From Tipula vernalis (lineage: Eukaryota; Arthropoda; Insecta; Diptera; Tipulidae): a DNA stretch of 64,000 nt. The position numbers were made by a program, and so were the translations under genes. Shown here piece by piece: positions 31,442-41,437 of this stretch. Location: assembly GCA_958295665.1 (NCBI GenBank), contig OY282560.1, positions 189,568,561-189,632,560 of the forward strand. Reading direction: 5' to 3'. Position 1 is the first letter of the stretch, and every line of letters begins with the position of its first letter. Below the pieces are notes generated by a model. It did no database searches and was not told the DNA's origin. It saw nothing but the letters and a program-made list of their open reading frames with translations.

Positions 31442-31921
31442 TTAAATCTCTTTATTTACAACCGAAAGCTATGCACATAGCCCACATCGCGTATATTTAG
31501 TCTTAGACAGGACCCATCAAGTAGGTTGATATTATACTATCAATAGGTACCATAAAAACTATACCAAAACATGCCGATACAATTGCAACGACGATGCAAC
31601 AAAATAGTTTAGGTGTTGCCGCAAGTATGTCTTCGTCGTCGAGTAGTTCGCAAGATGTGCCATCAGCATCAAATTCGGCATCATCAGTCTCTTTAGAGTA
31701 TAGTTTTAGACGTGAACAAATCTCTCTAGCGTATAGTTTAAATTAATTACAAGATTATGTAAATATTTTTTAATAATGAATTTCTGTATATTAGCTGTTA
31801 TGAATAATTAAAGACTTAATTGAAATTAAGAAAATAATTAATTTAAATATTATTGAATTAAGGTTATTTACCAATTATTATTTGTTTAGAATTATATGAT
31901 TACTTATATATATATACATAT
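31442..31921. other. Non-coding, ending in a TA-rich tract
   Basis: No gene is seen. The final 25 bases (ACTTATATATATATACATAT) are the left remnant of the target into which three LTR insertions went. Confidence 0.5.
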
Positions 31922-32417
31922 TGTTACGATTTTGCCTTGTCAAATAAGGTTCGTATCACTGGATTGTGAATAAAACCAATTCAATTTAATTTATCACCAA
32001 CGAATTTATTTATTTCACACAAGAATTATTACAACACAGTTTATTAATACAAATTCACAAAATCACTTTATATAAATTATTCTCAAATTTTACTGTTCAC
32101 TTATAATTTTTATTTCCACAAAAACACTTTTTAATTCACTTTTTTAATTCCTTTTTAATCTTTACTCTTTCGCTTACCAAAAATTACTTATTCTTACAAC
32201 TTTACACTATCGCGTTCCAAATACTAATAATCCAATTCGATCTTGTTCGCCTTTTTATATACACAAACCAAGCTTCTCGAAAGTTCACGACTTTTCCAGT
32301 TGGAATAGCGTAGAAACATTACATAACAATTTTTATCATGGAAAATTCCATTTAGTACAGTAAACATTGAGCTATTAGTTTTACTTATTCTATTACACAC
32401 TAGGTGTCACCGTCACA
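31922..32417 (-). mobile_element. Solo LTR, reverse orientation
   Basis: About 496 bp, the reverse complement of the 495-bp LTR that begins only 8 bases further right. It ends TGTTACG...GTCACA. It is diverged from the neighbouring LTRs by scattered substitutions, so it is an older insertion of the same family. ATAT on each side is a possible target duplication. With the next LTR it forms a 1-kb near-palindrome. Confidence 0.85.
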
Positions 32418-32425
32418 ATATATAC

Positions 32426-32920
32426 TGTGACGGTGACACCTAGTGTGTAATAGAATAAGTAAAACTAATAGCTCAATGCTTTACTGTACTAAATGGAATT
32501 TTCCATGATAAAAATTGTTACGTAATGTTTCTACGCTATTCCAACTGGAAAAGTCGTGAACTTTCGAGAAGCTTGGTTTGTGTATATAAAAAGGCGAACA
32601 AGATCGAATTGGATTATTAGTATTTGGAACGCGATAGTGTAAAGTTGTAAGAATAAGTAATATTTGGAAAGCGATAGTATAAAGATTAAAAAGGAATTAA
32701 AAAGTGATTTAAAAAGTGTTTTTGTGCGAAATAAAAAGTAAAAGTGATTAGTAAAATTTGAGAATAATTTATATAAAGTGATTTTGTGAATTTGGATTGA
32801 TAAACTGTGTTGTAATAAATTTTGTGAAATAAATAAATTCGTTGGTGATAAATTGAATTGAGTTTGTATTATTCACAATCCAGTGATACGAACCTTGATT
32901 GACAAGGCAAAAACGTAACA
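32426..32920 (+). repeat. 5' LTR of the SAP-Gag element
   Basis: Starts TGTGACGGTGACACC and ends AACGTAACA. It contains a TATA box (TATAAAAAG) in mid-LTR and AATAAATAAA near the end, so it carries both promoter and polyadenylation signal. Confidence 0.92.
32583..32593 (+). promoter_or_regulatory. LTR TATA box
   Basis: GTATATAAAAAGG in the 5' LTR; the same sequence recurs at the matching place in the 3' LTR (35515-35524). It is the likely core promoter of the element. Confidence 0.6.
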
Positions 32921-32963
32921 ATTTGGTGACAGCGGTGGGATTGTGAATAAAAAGATAAAGAAA

Positions 32964-35345
32964 ATGATTCTCAACGAATTAAAAGTTCCAGAATTAAAAA
33001 GAGAACTAGAGAAACGGGGTTTGGCTACTGATGGTACTAAAGCAGCTTTACAAGCGCGACTACGTGAGGCCATGCAGAACGAAGGGCTGGACGCGGAACA
33101 TTATGATTTTGGCGTGGAAGTAACGGATGCGGCAACTGTAGAGAAAGCAGAAGATAAACAACCGTTGGTCGAAAAGACACAAGAACATTCTGGAAGTTTC
33201 GATTTGTCGCAGTTAATAGCAGCTATGAACCAGATGACGGGCCAGATGAGTCTAATGAAACAACAAAACGAACGACAGCTAGGAGAAATTAAAAATCAAA
33301 TGGTGCAACAAGGAGAGCAGTCAAATCAAGCAATGAAACAATCAAACGAAGAACTTCAACACCGGGTGGAGAAACAAGGAGAAGAAATTAAAAGCCAAAT
33401 TACTGATGGTCATAAGAGAATAGACGAGAAACTTCTCGAATTATCTACTAACATACACGGCGAAGTAGAGAAGCTGCAAATGGAGATTCAACAGGTTGAC
33501 CAAAAACTGAAAAAGGAAGTTCAACTTGTCAAAACGGAGGTTCAGCAGGTTGAAGAAAAATGCCAACGGCTCGAGAAAGAACTAACTGATATCAAGGCAA
33601 GTGGAACAACAACACAAGTGGTACAAACCGTCCAATCAATCAAGATAAAGCCACCAACATTCGACGGAACAACATCTTTCGTCATTTTCAAATTTCAATT
33701 TGAGACGGCAGCCAATCAAAATCATTGGAACGACGAACATCGTGTCGCAGCGTTAATAGTGGCCCTTAAAGGTGAAGCAGCGGAGGCCTTACAAACAATT
33801 CCGGAAAAAGATCGCAACAGTTATCTCGAAATTATGAAGGCGCTGGATAGGAAGTACGGCAGTGACCACAAGCGTGAAATCTATCGAATGGAATTGAAAA
33901 GCCGCTACCAAAAGGGAGGAGAATCACTTCAGGAATTTTCATCGGCAATCGAGCGACTAGTACATCTAGCACATACCAGTACGTCGGCTGATTATATGGA
34001 AAGGCTAAAAATTGACGCATTCATTGACGGCATTCGAGATCCAGAGACACGCAGGGCAGTGATGTTGTCACCTAAAGCAACCTTCGCGGAAACCGTTGCG
34101 TTTGCGTTGACGATCGAGGCTGTGCAGAGCTTTACAAGACCGTCATTATTTAGGCGCCAAATGAACTCAGACAAGAACGGCAGCAGGGAGCGAATGGTAC
34201 CGAAAGGCGGAAGAGGCAGGCTTAGGTGTTGGAAATGTGACAAGTTGGGTCACATTTCAATGGACTGTCGGAAAGTAATACATGGAGAGAGAAGATCGCC
34301 ACCTTTTATGCGGGCAAACGCCGAACGGTCGGGACAAAGGTCTAGAAGCAGCGAGCGAAGATGTTGGGTATGTAACATGATTGGCCACATCTCGCGAGAT
34401 TGTTTGGAAGCAGGAGGAAAGCGGCACGGATCACCATCTTCCGTGGAAAGAGCACGAAGAGGAGAGCAGGAAACGGATGAGCGGATGGCAACAGTCGGTA
34501 AAGTGGAAAGGTTAGAAGTCAGTTTGAAGGAACCGAAGTTGGCTTCACCGTCTGGTTGCCCCATAACATTCATCCCTGTTACAAGTGAAGCACGAGGCGG
34601 AAGCAGCGTCACAGTTAGGGGCGGTGTTGATGGGAGGAGGTGTATTATTACGCTGGATACCGGAGCAACCCACACAATTGTTCGGAAAGATTTGATCGCA
34701 GGAGCAGTGCAGCTGGTTGATGGGTTAAAATTAAGAATGGCAAATGGGGAGAGTGCAATGATTAAAGGGAAAAAGATCGTGAGCATAAGGATCGGCGAAA
34801 CGCTTTTCCCACACGAAGTTCTGGTCGCAGACATTGTGGATGAGGTTATTTTGGGAACGGACTTCATGAGGATGAATGGCTTTGTGTTGGATTTTGGACG
34901 AGGAATATTGAGCAGCGATAACATCGAGCTGAATCTTAAATTTAACGGTACGGATGTGACAGTAAGGCGAGTAACAATCAGTCATTGCGAGGAGCTGCCA
35001 TCGAAATCTGAAACAATTGTTGAGGAAACCAAAGAACACCAGGTTAAGCAGACATTGGATAAGAAGGGCCGAGTTGTGCGAGGTAGAGTGCGAGTGTCGG
35101 GCGACTGGATGAGAACTCGATGTGCCATACGGGCAAATGACCAGGGATTACACGAGGGGCAATTGGTGGGGCTTCACAACTCGCAACAAAAGAATGGGGA
35201 TTTATCGGCGAAAGTGCAGCCTTTATGGACGGCACCCTACAGGACAAGAAAAGGACAAGGAGGTAAACCAATGGCGGTACATTTAGAGAGGCTGGCCCTC
35301 TACCGAGGAGGTAATTTCGGTCCTGTTCGGGACGAACAGGCTTAG
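32964..35345 (+). CDS. Gag-protease polyprotein with SAP domain and integrase tail
   Basis: An intact 793-residue ORF from the first ATG after the primer-binding site. Domains: a SAP-type DNA-binding fold at about 3-40 (LNELKVPELKRELEKRGL); a long coiled coil at about 70-215 rich in Q, E and K; a retrotransposon Gag capsid domain at about 230-390 (FVIFKFQFETAA, then LKGEAAEAL); two CCHC knuckles at 422-435 (CWKCDKLGHISMDC) and 467-480; a retropepsin with DTGATHT, aspartate at 565, and a VILGTDFM flap/second strand block. From about 731 to the end the sequence resembles the tail after an integrase (VGLHNS, AVHLERLALY). RT, RNase H and the integrase core are lost but the frame is kept. No stop interrupts it. 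A GTG seven codons upstream is in frame but an ATG start is preferred. Confidence 0.9.
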   Translation: MILNELKVPELKRELEKRGLATDGTKAALQARLREAMQNEGLDAEHYDFGVEVTDAATVEKAEDKQPLVEKTQEHSGSFDLSQLIAAMNQMTGQMSLMKQQNERQLGEIKNQMVQQGEQSNQAMKQSNEELQHRVEKQGEEIKSQITDGHKRIDEKLLELSTNIHGEVEKLQMEIQQVDQKLKKEVQLVKTEVQQVEEKCQRLEKELTDIKASGTTTQVVQTVQSIKIKPPTFDGTTSFVIFKFQFETAANQNHWNDEHRVAALIVALKGEAAEALQTIPEKDRNSYLEIMKALDRKYGSDHKREIYRMELKSRYQKGGESLQEFSSAIERLVHLAHTSTSADYMERLKIDAFIDGIRDPETRRAVMLSPKATFAETVAFALTIEAVQSFTRPSLFRRQMNSDKNGSRERMVPKGGRGRLRCWKCDKLGHISMDCRKVIHGERRSPPFMRANAERSGQRSRSSERRCWVCNMIGHISRDCLEAGGKRHGSPSSVERARRGEQETDERMATVGKVERLEVSLKEPKLASPSGCPITFIPVTSEARGGSSVTVRGGVDGRRCIITLDTGATHTIVRKDLIAGAVQLVDGLKLRMANGESAMIKGKKIVSIRIGETLFPHEVLVADIVDEVILGTDFMRMNGFVLDFGRGILSSDNIELNLKFNGTDVTVRRVTISHCEELPSKSETIVEETKEHQVKQTLDKKGRVVRGRVRVSGDWMRTRCAIRANDQGLHEGQLVGLHNSQQKNGDLSAKVQPLWTAPYRTRKGQGGKPMAVHLERLALYRGGNFGPVRDEQA

Positions 35346-35356
35346 GTGAGGGGTAG

Positions 35357-35851
35357 TGTGACGGTGACACCTAGTGTGTAATAGAATAAGTAAAACTAAT
35401 AGCTCAATGCTTTACTGTACTAAATGGAATTTTCCATGATAAAAATTGTTACGTAATGTTTCTACGCTATTCCAACTGGAAAAGTCGTGAACTTTCGAGA
35501 AGCTTGGTTTGTGTATATAAAAAGGCGAACAAGATCGAATTGGATTATTAGTATTTGGAACGCGATAGTGTAAAGTTGTAAGAATAAGTAATATTTGGAA
35601 AGCGATAGTATAAAGATTAAAAAGGAATTAAAAAGTGATTTAAAAAGTGTTTTTGTGCGAAATAAAAAGTAAAAGTGATTAGTAAAATTTGAGAATAATT
35701 TATATAAAGTGATTTTGTGAATTTGGATTGATAAACTGTGTTGTAATAAATTTTGTGAAATAAATAAATTCGTTGGTGATAAATTGAATTGAGTTTGTAT
35801 TATTCACAATCCAGTGATACGAACCTTGATTGACAAGGCAAAAACGTAACA
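35357..35851 (+). repeat. 3' LTR of the SAP-Gag element
   Basis: Same length as the 5' LTR, and no difference was seen on reading. The ORF stop is only 12 bases before it. Confidence 0.92.
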
Positions 35852-35862
35852 ATACATATATA

Positions 35863-36165
35863 AGTTAACACCATCAGTAATGTTGAATAAGCACAACGTG
35901 CTTAGTTAACACCAATGATAACACCGATTCAGCACAACGTGACTACCGAGACACGCGAAGACTAAATATGCTGATCTACCATAAATATAATGCAATTTAA
36001 TATACCTTTTTCAATATCTTAGAATAAGAATTTTTTATATTACTTTTTGCAAAGTAAGATAATTTTATATAAAACCATGTAATTTGTAGTATAAAGGCAG
36101 TTTAAGTTTGGATTTTAATAAATAAAGTGTTTTTTTAAACCGAATTCCATTCCAACTCATTAAGT
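35863..36165 (+). repeat. 5' LTR of the env-bearing element
   Basis: 303 bp, with TATATAAAA at 36066 and an AATAAA signal near 36118. It contains two GCACAACGTG words, at 35892 and 35931. It differs from the 3' LTR at two positions (TAGTTAACACC versus TAGTTGACACC, and AGACTAAAT versus AGACCAAAT). Confidence 0.9.
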
Positions 36166-36627
36166 GGCACCGAAACAGTCGAACCATCGGGAATAATACT
36201 AAGTGCATAAAAATTGTAGCAAATTATATACTACAATTAGTGTAAAAACAGTGAATAGTGCAGTGATCGCAAAAACGTACCGCAGTAGGCCGTTTGTGAG
36301 AATAAAAACAAATAGCTAAAAAGGAAAATTACGTTCCGTCCAGCGCACGCCCGATTGGTATTGTCTTGTGCACACGTCCCGGAGTGCACCGTCTACATGA
36401 AGATTGAGATAATAATTTTCTTGTAAGTCTATTGAAAAATTAAAATTCAATTACACAAATCTAGTGTATAATAAAAATTAAAATTGCACAAATCTAGTGT
36501 AAAATAAAAATTAAAATTCGGTTACACAAATCTAGTGTAAAATAAAAAGTAAAAATTTTTAAATAATAATAACCAGTTTCCGAAACTTTAATAAATCTTA
36601 ATAAGAAATCTACTTGAAATTAAAATA

Positions 36628-37860
36628 ATGGCAGATTTAGAAATAATTAAGAATACATTAAAAGAAATTACTGGAGCTTTAAATGCCCAGATTGAGTTAA
36701 CCAAAAAAATTGAGAGACGACTGGACAAGCTGGAAAATCCAGTGATTTTGACAGCCCCTACAGCGCTTGTCACACCAAGAAACGAAGAAGAATTATTAAA
36801 AGAAATAAGCCGCTTGCCTGATTCCGTCAAAGAACTACAAACATTTGACGGAAATCCCACCCAATACTTGTCATGGGTGCACAGTGTGGAGAATATACTA
36901 AGAGATTACGAAATCTTGCGGAATAAGCCTATATACCGTGCGATTCTTCAGCACATCCGCCAGAAAATTCGAGGGAATGCTGACTCAGCGCTGATCTCAT
37001 ACAATATTTTCAATGAAGAATGGGTATCAATCAAAAAATGTTTGTCGTTATATTACGCCGATAAACGTGACCTTCGCACATTGGAACATCAATTAAGTAC
37101 GTTGTCACAGAGAAATACAACAGTAGACGAATTCTACGCTAATGTAAACCACCAATTCTCCTTGATAGTCAATACAATCAAGACGGAGGATTACACGTTA
37201 GAAACAATTAACGTTTTGGTAGAAACGTATCGGAATCGAGCACTGGACGTATTCATCCGTGGATTAAACGGAGATCTGGCCAAGATGTTGATCATCCAAA
37301 AACCTGCAACATTACCCGAGGCATACGCATCCTGCTTGGAAATTCAAAACCTGAATTTCAGCAACATGGCCATTCACAAGAGAAATATTAGCAATGTCGT
37401 AACTGCCCCGATAAACCAAATTTCGTATAATCATGCACTAGCCAAAAGTAACAACGCATTACCAACCCAATGGAGAAACAAGGCTTACAACATACAACAC
37501 CAAAACTACAGCAGCCCTTTTGGTAACCAGAACTCGAACAACTTCCAACCATCAAGGCCGAACTACCCTAAGCCGCCAACACCGATGGAAATTGACCCAT
37601 CAATACAAACATGGCAGGTGAATTACATCAACCGCCCCACTCCTCAGGATAATATGATGACAAAACCAGAACATTCTCATATCCATGAGCCAAGGAAACA
37701 GCAAAGAATCAACCACTTAGAGACACAACTGGAGGAGGAATACTATAATCAATTAGCTTACGACAACACCGAAAACGAGGTATCCAATGACGAGCGGGAA
37801 ATTGAAGATAATTCTGAAGTAAATTTTATGATGGAAGCATCTCTAGCGTACCTTACCTAG
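36628..37860 (+). CDS. Gag of the env-bearing gypsy element
   Basis: Intact 410-residue ORF from an ATG 463 bases after the LTR. An N-terminal amphipathic/coiled-coil stretch (about 8-38) precedes a capsid-like domain (FDGNPTQYLSWVHSVENIL at about 72-90, then HQLSTLSQRNTTVDEFY). The C-terminal part is rich in N, Q and P and has no CCHC knuckle, as is usual for errantivirus Gag. The protease frame starts by a -1 shift right at the end, as in related elements. Confidence 0.85.
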   Translation: MADLEIIKNTLKEITGALNAQIELTKKIERRLDKLENPVILTAPTALVTPRNEEELLKEISRLPDSVKELQTFDGNPTQYLSWVHSVENILRDYEILRNKPIYRAILQHIRQKIRGNADSALISYNIFNEEWVSIKKCLSLYYADKRDLRTLEHQLSTLSQRNTTVDEFYANVNHQFSLIVNTIKTEDYTLETINVLVETYRNRALDVFIRGLNGDLAKMLIIQKPATLPEAYASCLEIQNLNFSNMAIHKRNISNVVTAPINQISYNHALAKSNNALPTQWRNKAYNIQHQNYSSPFGNQNSNNFQPSRPNYPKPPTPMEIDPSIQTWQVNYINRPTPQDNMMTKPEHSHIHEPRKQQRINHLETQLEEEYYNQLAYDNTENEVSNDEREIEDNSEVNFMMEASLAYLT

Positions 37861-38265
37861 AGTATCGGGCCGATCGGCTTAAAAACGGAAACACACTCAA
37901 GTTCCTAATCGACACAGGAGCCAATAAGAACTTCATAAAATCAGAATTAGCCGTTAATGCAAAACCAACCGATAACCAATTCCAAATTAGATCAGCAGGA
38001 GGTGACATCAAAATCAGTCAAAAAATTAGTGGACCATTTTTTAAAAGCATTGGCATCGACAATACCATCGATTTTTTTATTCTGCCAGGATTAAAATCGT
38101 TTGATGGCATCATAGGTGATGACACATTAAAGGAACTAGGGGCACTTATTGATCGGAAACACAATGAATTGATCATCACACCCAACATACACATTCCGTT
38201 AAAAGAAAAACCGTCGTGCCAAGTTAATAATATAGAAGTTCGGGATAGTCATCTTTCACCAGACA
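37854..38265 (+). pseudogene. Protease region of pol, frameshifted
   Basis: In the -1 frame relative to Gag, the retropepsin motif LIDTGANKNF and a GIIGDDTL block are present. The frame is lost near 38265, where the reading returns to the Gag-relative 0 frame in the RT N-part. The spacer between protease and RT looks shorter than usual, so a small deletion is likely. Confidence 0.75.
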
Positions 38266-41103
38266 CATTTCGAAACCATCGATACCGAAGTACGCGCTGA
38301 AATCAAAACCACCAGTGAAGAGCCGATATACACCAAATCATACCCGTATCCATACAATATGAGGCAAGAAGTGGACAAGCAAATTGCTCAACTCCTCGCA
38401 GATGGGATTATATGACCTTCCAAAAGCCCCTATAATTCCCCGATTTGGATTGTGGAAAAGAAATTGGACGCTTCACAAATAAAAAAATATCGAATGGTAG
38501 TAGACTTCAAGAGGTTGAATTCGGTGACAGTAGCAGATTCCTACCCCATTCCGGATATTTCAAATACAATAGCGAATCTAGGTGATTCCAAATTTTTTAC
38601 AACTATTGATTTAACGTCAGGATTCCATCAAATCAAAATGAAGGAAGCCGATATTCCAAAGACTTCGTTTTCGACAATGAATGGGAAATTCGAATTTCTA
38701 AGACTCCCGTTCGGATTAAAAAATGCACCCGCAATCTTTCAGCGGATGATTGATAATGTACTAAAAGAGTTCATTGGAGAACTATGCTACGTGTACATAG
38801 ACAATATAATTATCTTCGGAGGGAGAACTGCAGAAGAACATCTAGCCAACGTCGAGAAAGTTTTTTCGAAATTACAGAAAGCCAATTTACGTGTAAATCT
38901 CGACAAAACAGAGTTTCTAAAGACAAAAACGGAATTTTTGGGTTATTTAGTAACAAACAAGGGCATCAAGCCGGATCAAAAAAAAGTACAGGCCATTCGA
39001 AACATCAAGAAACCCGAGAACTTGAAAGATTTCAAATCTTTCCTAGGGCTTGCATCATATTATAGGCGATTTATCCGAGATTTTGCACTTATAGCTAAGC
39101 CATTAACCAACTTAACGAGAGGAGAAAGTACGCAAATCAAAGCATCGCAATCCAAGAAAGTGAAGATTAACCTAAACCAGAAAGAGTTAGAAGCATTTCG
39201 CAACATCAAAGAGCTCTTGTCTTCAACGGAGATATTGATTTTTCCAAATTTTGACAAGCCGTTTCTGCTAACTACGGACGCTTCTTCATCCGCCATCGGT
39301 GCTGTATTATCTCAAGGAGAGATCGGAAAAGACCGGCCAATTACATACATCTCAAGATCCTTGAATAAGACCGAAGAGAATTACGCAGCGAATGAAAAGG
39401 AGATGCTAGCCATAATATGGGCACTGGATAACCTTCGCAACTACTTATATGGGGCCCGCAAAATTAAAATATTGACAGACCATCAACCGCTAACGTTTAC
39501 GTTGAGCAATAGGAACAACAATGCCAAGTTAAAAAGGTGGAAAGCTCGATTAGAGGAATACAACTATGAGCTTATCTACAAACCTGGCCATACCAACAAA
39601 GTAGCGGACGCTCTGTCGAGACTAGAACTCGAAGCGAACACATTGTCTACCACTGGAACCATTCACAGTGCAGAGGAGGATTCTACCGACTTAGTGCGAT
39701 ACTGTGATGTACCCATCAATGTCTTCAGGAACCAACTGATCTTTCAAAATGGTCAGGACATTTATGTTTATGAAGAGCCGCATCCCGCTTACCACAGACA
39801 CTACATAAGCAAGCCAGAACTAAATAAAGAAATTTTAAGCAAGATTTTACGGGAACGATTGCATCCAACCATCATCAACGGAATCAAAATCCCTGAGGAA
39901 TATATTCAACTTCTACAAGAAGTATTTAAGGAAAGTTTTTCTAGCTTCAAATTACGCTTAACGCAGAGAATTGTTGAAGACATTCGGAATGAAGAAAATA
40001 AATTCTCCGTCATAAAGCAGGAACACAAGCGGGCACATAGGAACCACATAGAAAACAGAAAGCAAATTTTGGAACGTTATTATTTTCCAAGGATGGCCAG
40101 CTTGATCAAAAAATACACGCAAACATGCGATATATGCAACATAAATAAATACGACCGACATCCTTATCGTGTTGCTCTTCAACAAACACCTATTCCAACA
40201 TATCCTGCAGAAATTCTTCATATTGACATAATGGAGATCAAAAATGAAAAATTCTTAACGTGTGTGGACAAAATTGAAACCCTGCCGTATGCCAACGAGA
40301 TAGAGGCAATCGAATATGCTGAACCAATGATGATCATGAAGGAATCCACTCTCCTTTACGTCCTCTCAATGCCGAAAACTAGCAGACAGGACTACAATCA
40401 CATCATCATAAGATCAACCTCCAGTCACAATAAACGCATATACATGGAATTTAACGAACTTCTTCTCAATCAAGATGAGATATTTGGAATTGTCAGAAAA
40501 TACCACATATTCGGAGAAACGACCATTTGCAATCTAAGCGGTTTAAAGAAAATACTACCGGATCATTGTATCTATCAACTGATAAAAGGATTAAATGCTA
40601 AATGCGAGTACCAGTTCCACAAACAAGAAATCATTGAAACCCTCAATGATCATACCATATTTCTGAGCAACTTCGACGGAAAAATTTCATATAACAACAC
40701 GAGTCAACACTTAAAAGGAAGCTTTTTGGTGCAATATGCTAACGAAACGGTCCAAATCAGCAATTCCACATTCGTAAGTAAGGAAGTGAAGACATTCCAA
40801 GTCTTACCATCTGTATTACGCACGAACATCACGGAGAAGGGTTTTAAAATAGATCCCGGATACCTACACAACCTATACCTAGGGAACATTGCGCAATTAC
40901 AAGAATTATACAACGAACACAAGGAAGCGGCCGCTATTGACGGAGGGATCATAGTCATTATTTGTGGCCTGATTGTCATTTTTTTAATACACAGGGCGAG
41001 ACTCGCTCATCGAAGGGGATTGCTGATCTTCTCAAAACCAACTGTCCAAGAGGAGCTTCCCACTCATCAACCTGGAATTCAACCTATCCAGTTAAATTTT
41101 TGA
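38266..41103 (+). pseudogene. RT-RNase H-integrase fragment fused in frame to env
   Basis: After the TGA at 38413-38415 the frame stays open for 883 residues. RT: LNSVTVADSYPIPDI, then TTIDLTSGFHQI. The catalytic box reads YIDN instead of YxDD, so the second aspartate is Asn (AAT at 38803-38805). RNase H follows (TTDASSSAIGAVLSQ, LTDHQPLTF). The integrase zinc domain has the H-H-C-C pattern (CDICN). The first core block HIDIMEIKNEKF is present, but the second aspartate and the glutamate are missing: sequence from about 40272 is the later part of env. Its C-terminus has a membrane segment (GGIIVIICGLIVIFLI at about 40940-40990) and a short basic tail. The fusion keeps the frame but removes essential parts of both proteins, so this is a dead derivative. 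Confidence 0.85.
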
Positions 41104-41134
41104 TAAACGGGACGTGGATTTTTAAGAAGGGAGG

Positions 41135-41437
41135 AGTTAACACCATCAGTAATGTTGAATAAGCACAACGTGCTTAGTTGACACCAATGATAACACCGAT
41201 TCAGCACAACGTGACTACCGAGACACGCGAAGACCAAATATGCTGATCTACCATAAATATAATGCAATTTAATATACCTTTTTCAATATCTTAGAATAAG
41301 AATTTTTTATATTACTTTTTGCAAAGTAAGATAATTTTATATAAAACCATGTAATTTGTAGTATAAAGGCAGTTTAAGTTTGGATTTTAATAAATAAAGT
41401 GTTTTTTTAAACCGAATTCCATTCCAACTCATTAAGT
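41135..41437 (+). repeat. 3' LTR of the env-bearing element
   Basis: 303 bp, preceded by the purine tract. It is followed by TATATAATAAAG, the right remnant of the TA-rich target. Confidence 0.9.

Larger units (their letters stand above)
32426..35851 (+). mobile_element. Young Ty3/gypsy-type element lacking RT, RNase H and integrase core
   Basis: Complete element with 495-bp LTRs at 32426-32920 and 35357-35851 that look identical base for base, TG...CA ends, and ATAC on both flanks (32422-32425 and 35852-35855). The primer-binding site is TGGTGACAGCGG just after the 5' LTR, and the polypurine tract GGTGAGGGG just before the 3' LTR. The body holds a single ORF for Gag, protease and an integrase tail. 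Everything between protease and integrase C-terminus is gone. Identical LTRs mean recent replication, presumably with RT and integrase supplied by a full-length relative elsewhere. Confidence 0.92.
35863..41437 (+). mobile_element. Env-bearing gypsy (errantivirus-like) element, defective
   Basis: 303-bp LTRs at 35863-36165 and 41135-41437 begin AGTTAACACC and end CATTAAGT. I see two differences between them. A TATA flank on each side suggests a 4-bp duplication. A TGGCACCGA-type primer-binding site follows the 5' LTR, and a purine tract AAGAAGGGAGG precedes the 3' LTR. Gag is intact. Protease and pol are broken by a frameshift near 38265 and a TGA at 38413-38415. A deletion near 40272 fuses integrase to the later part of env. 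Endogenous element of insects; not functional as it stands. Confidence 0.9.

Noticed and set aside
32943..32963. GTG start for the SAP-Gag ORF
   Set aside because: An in-frame ATG lies seven codons downstream, directly before the SAP domain; the GTG overlaps the end of the primer-binding region.
34250..34924. 224-codon minus-strand frame
   Set aside because: It is a shadow of the Gag-protease ORF, without features of its own.
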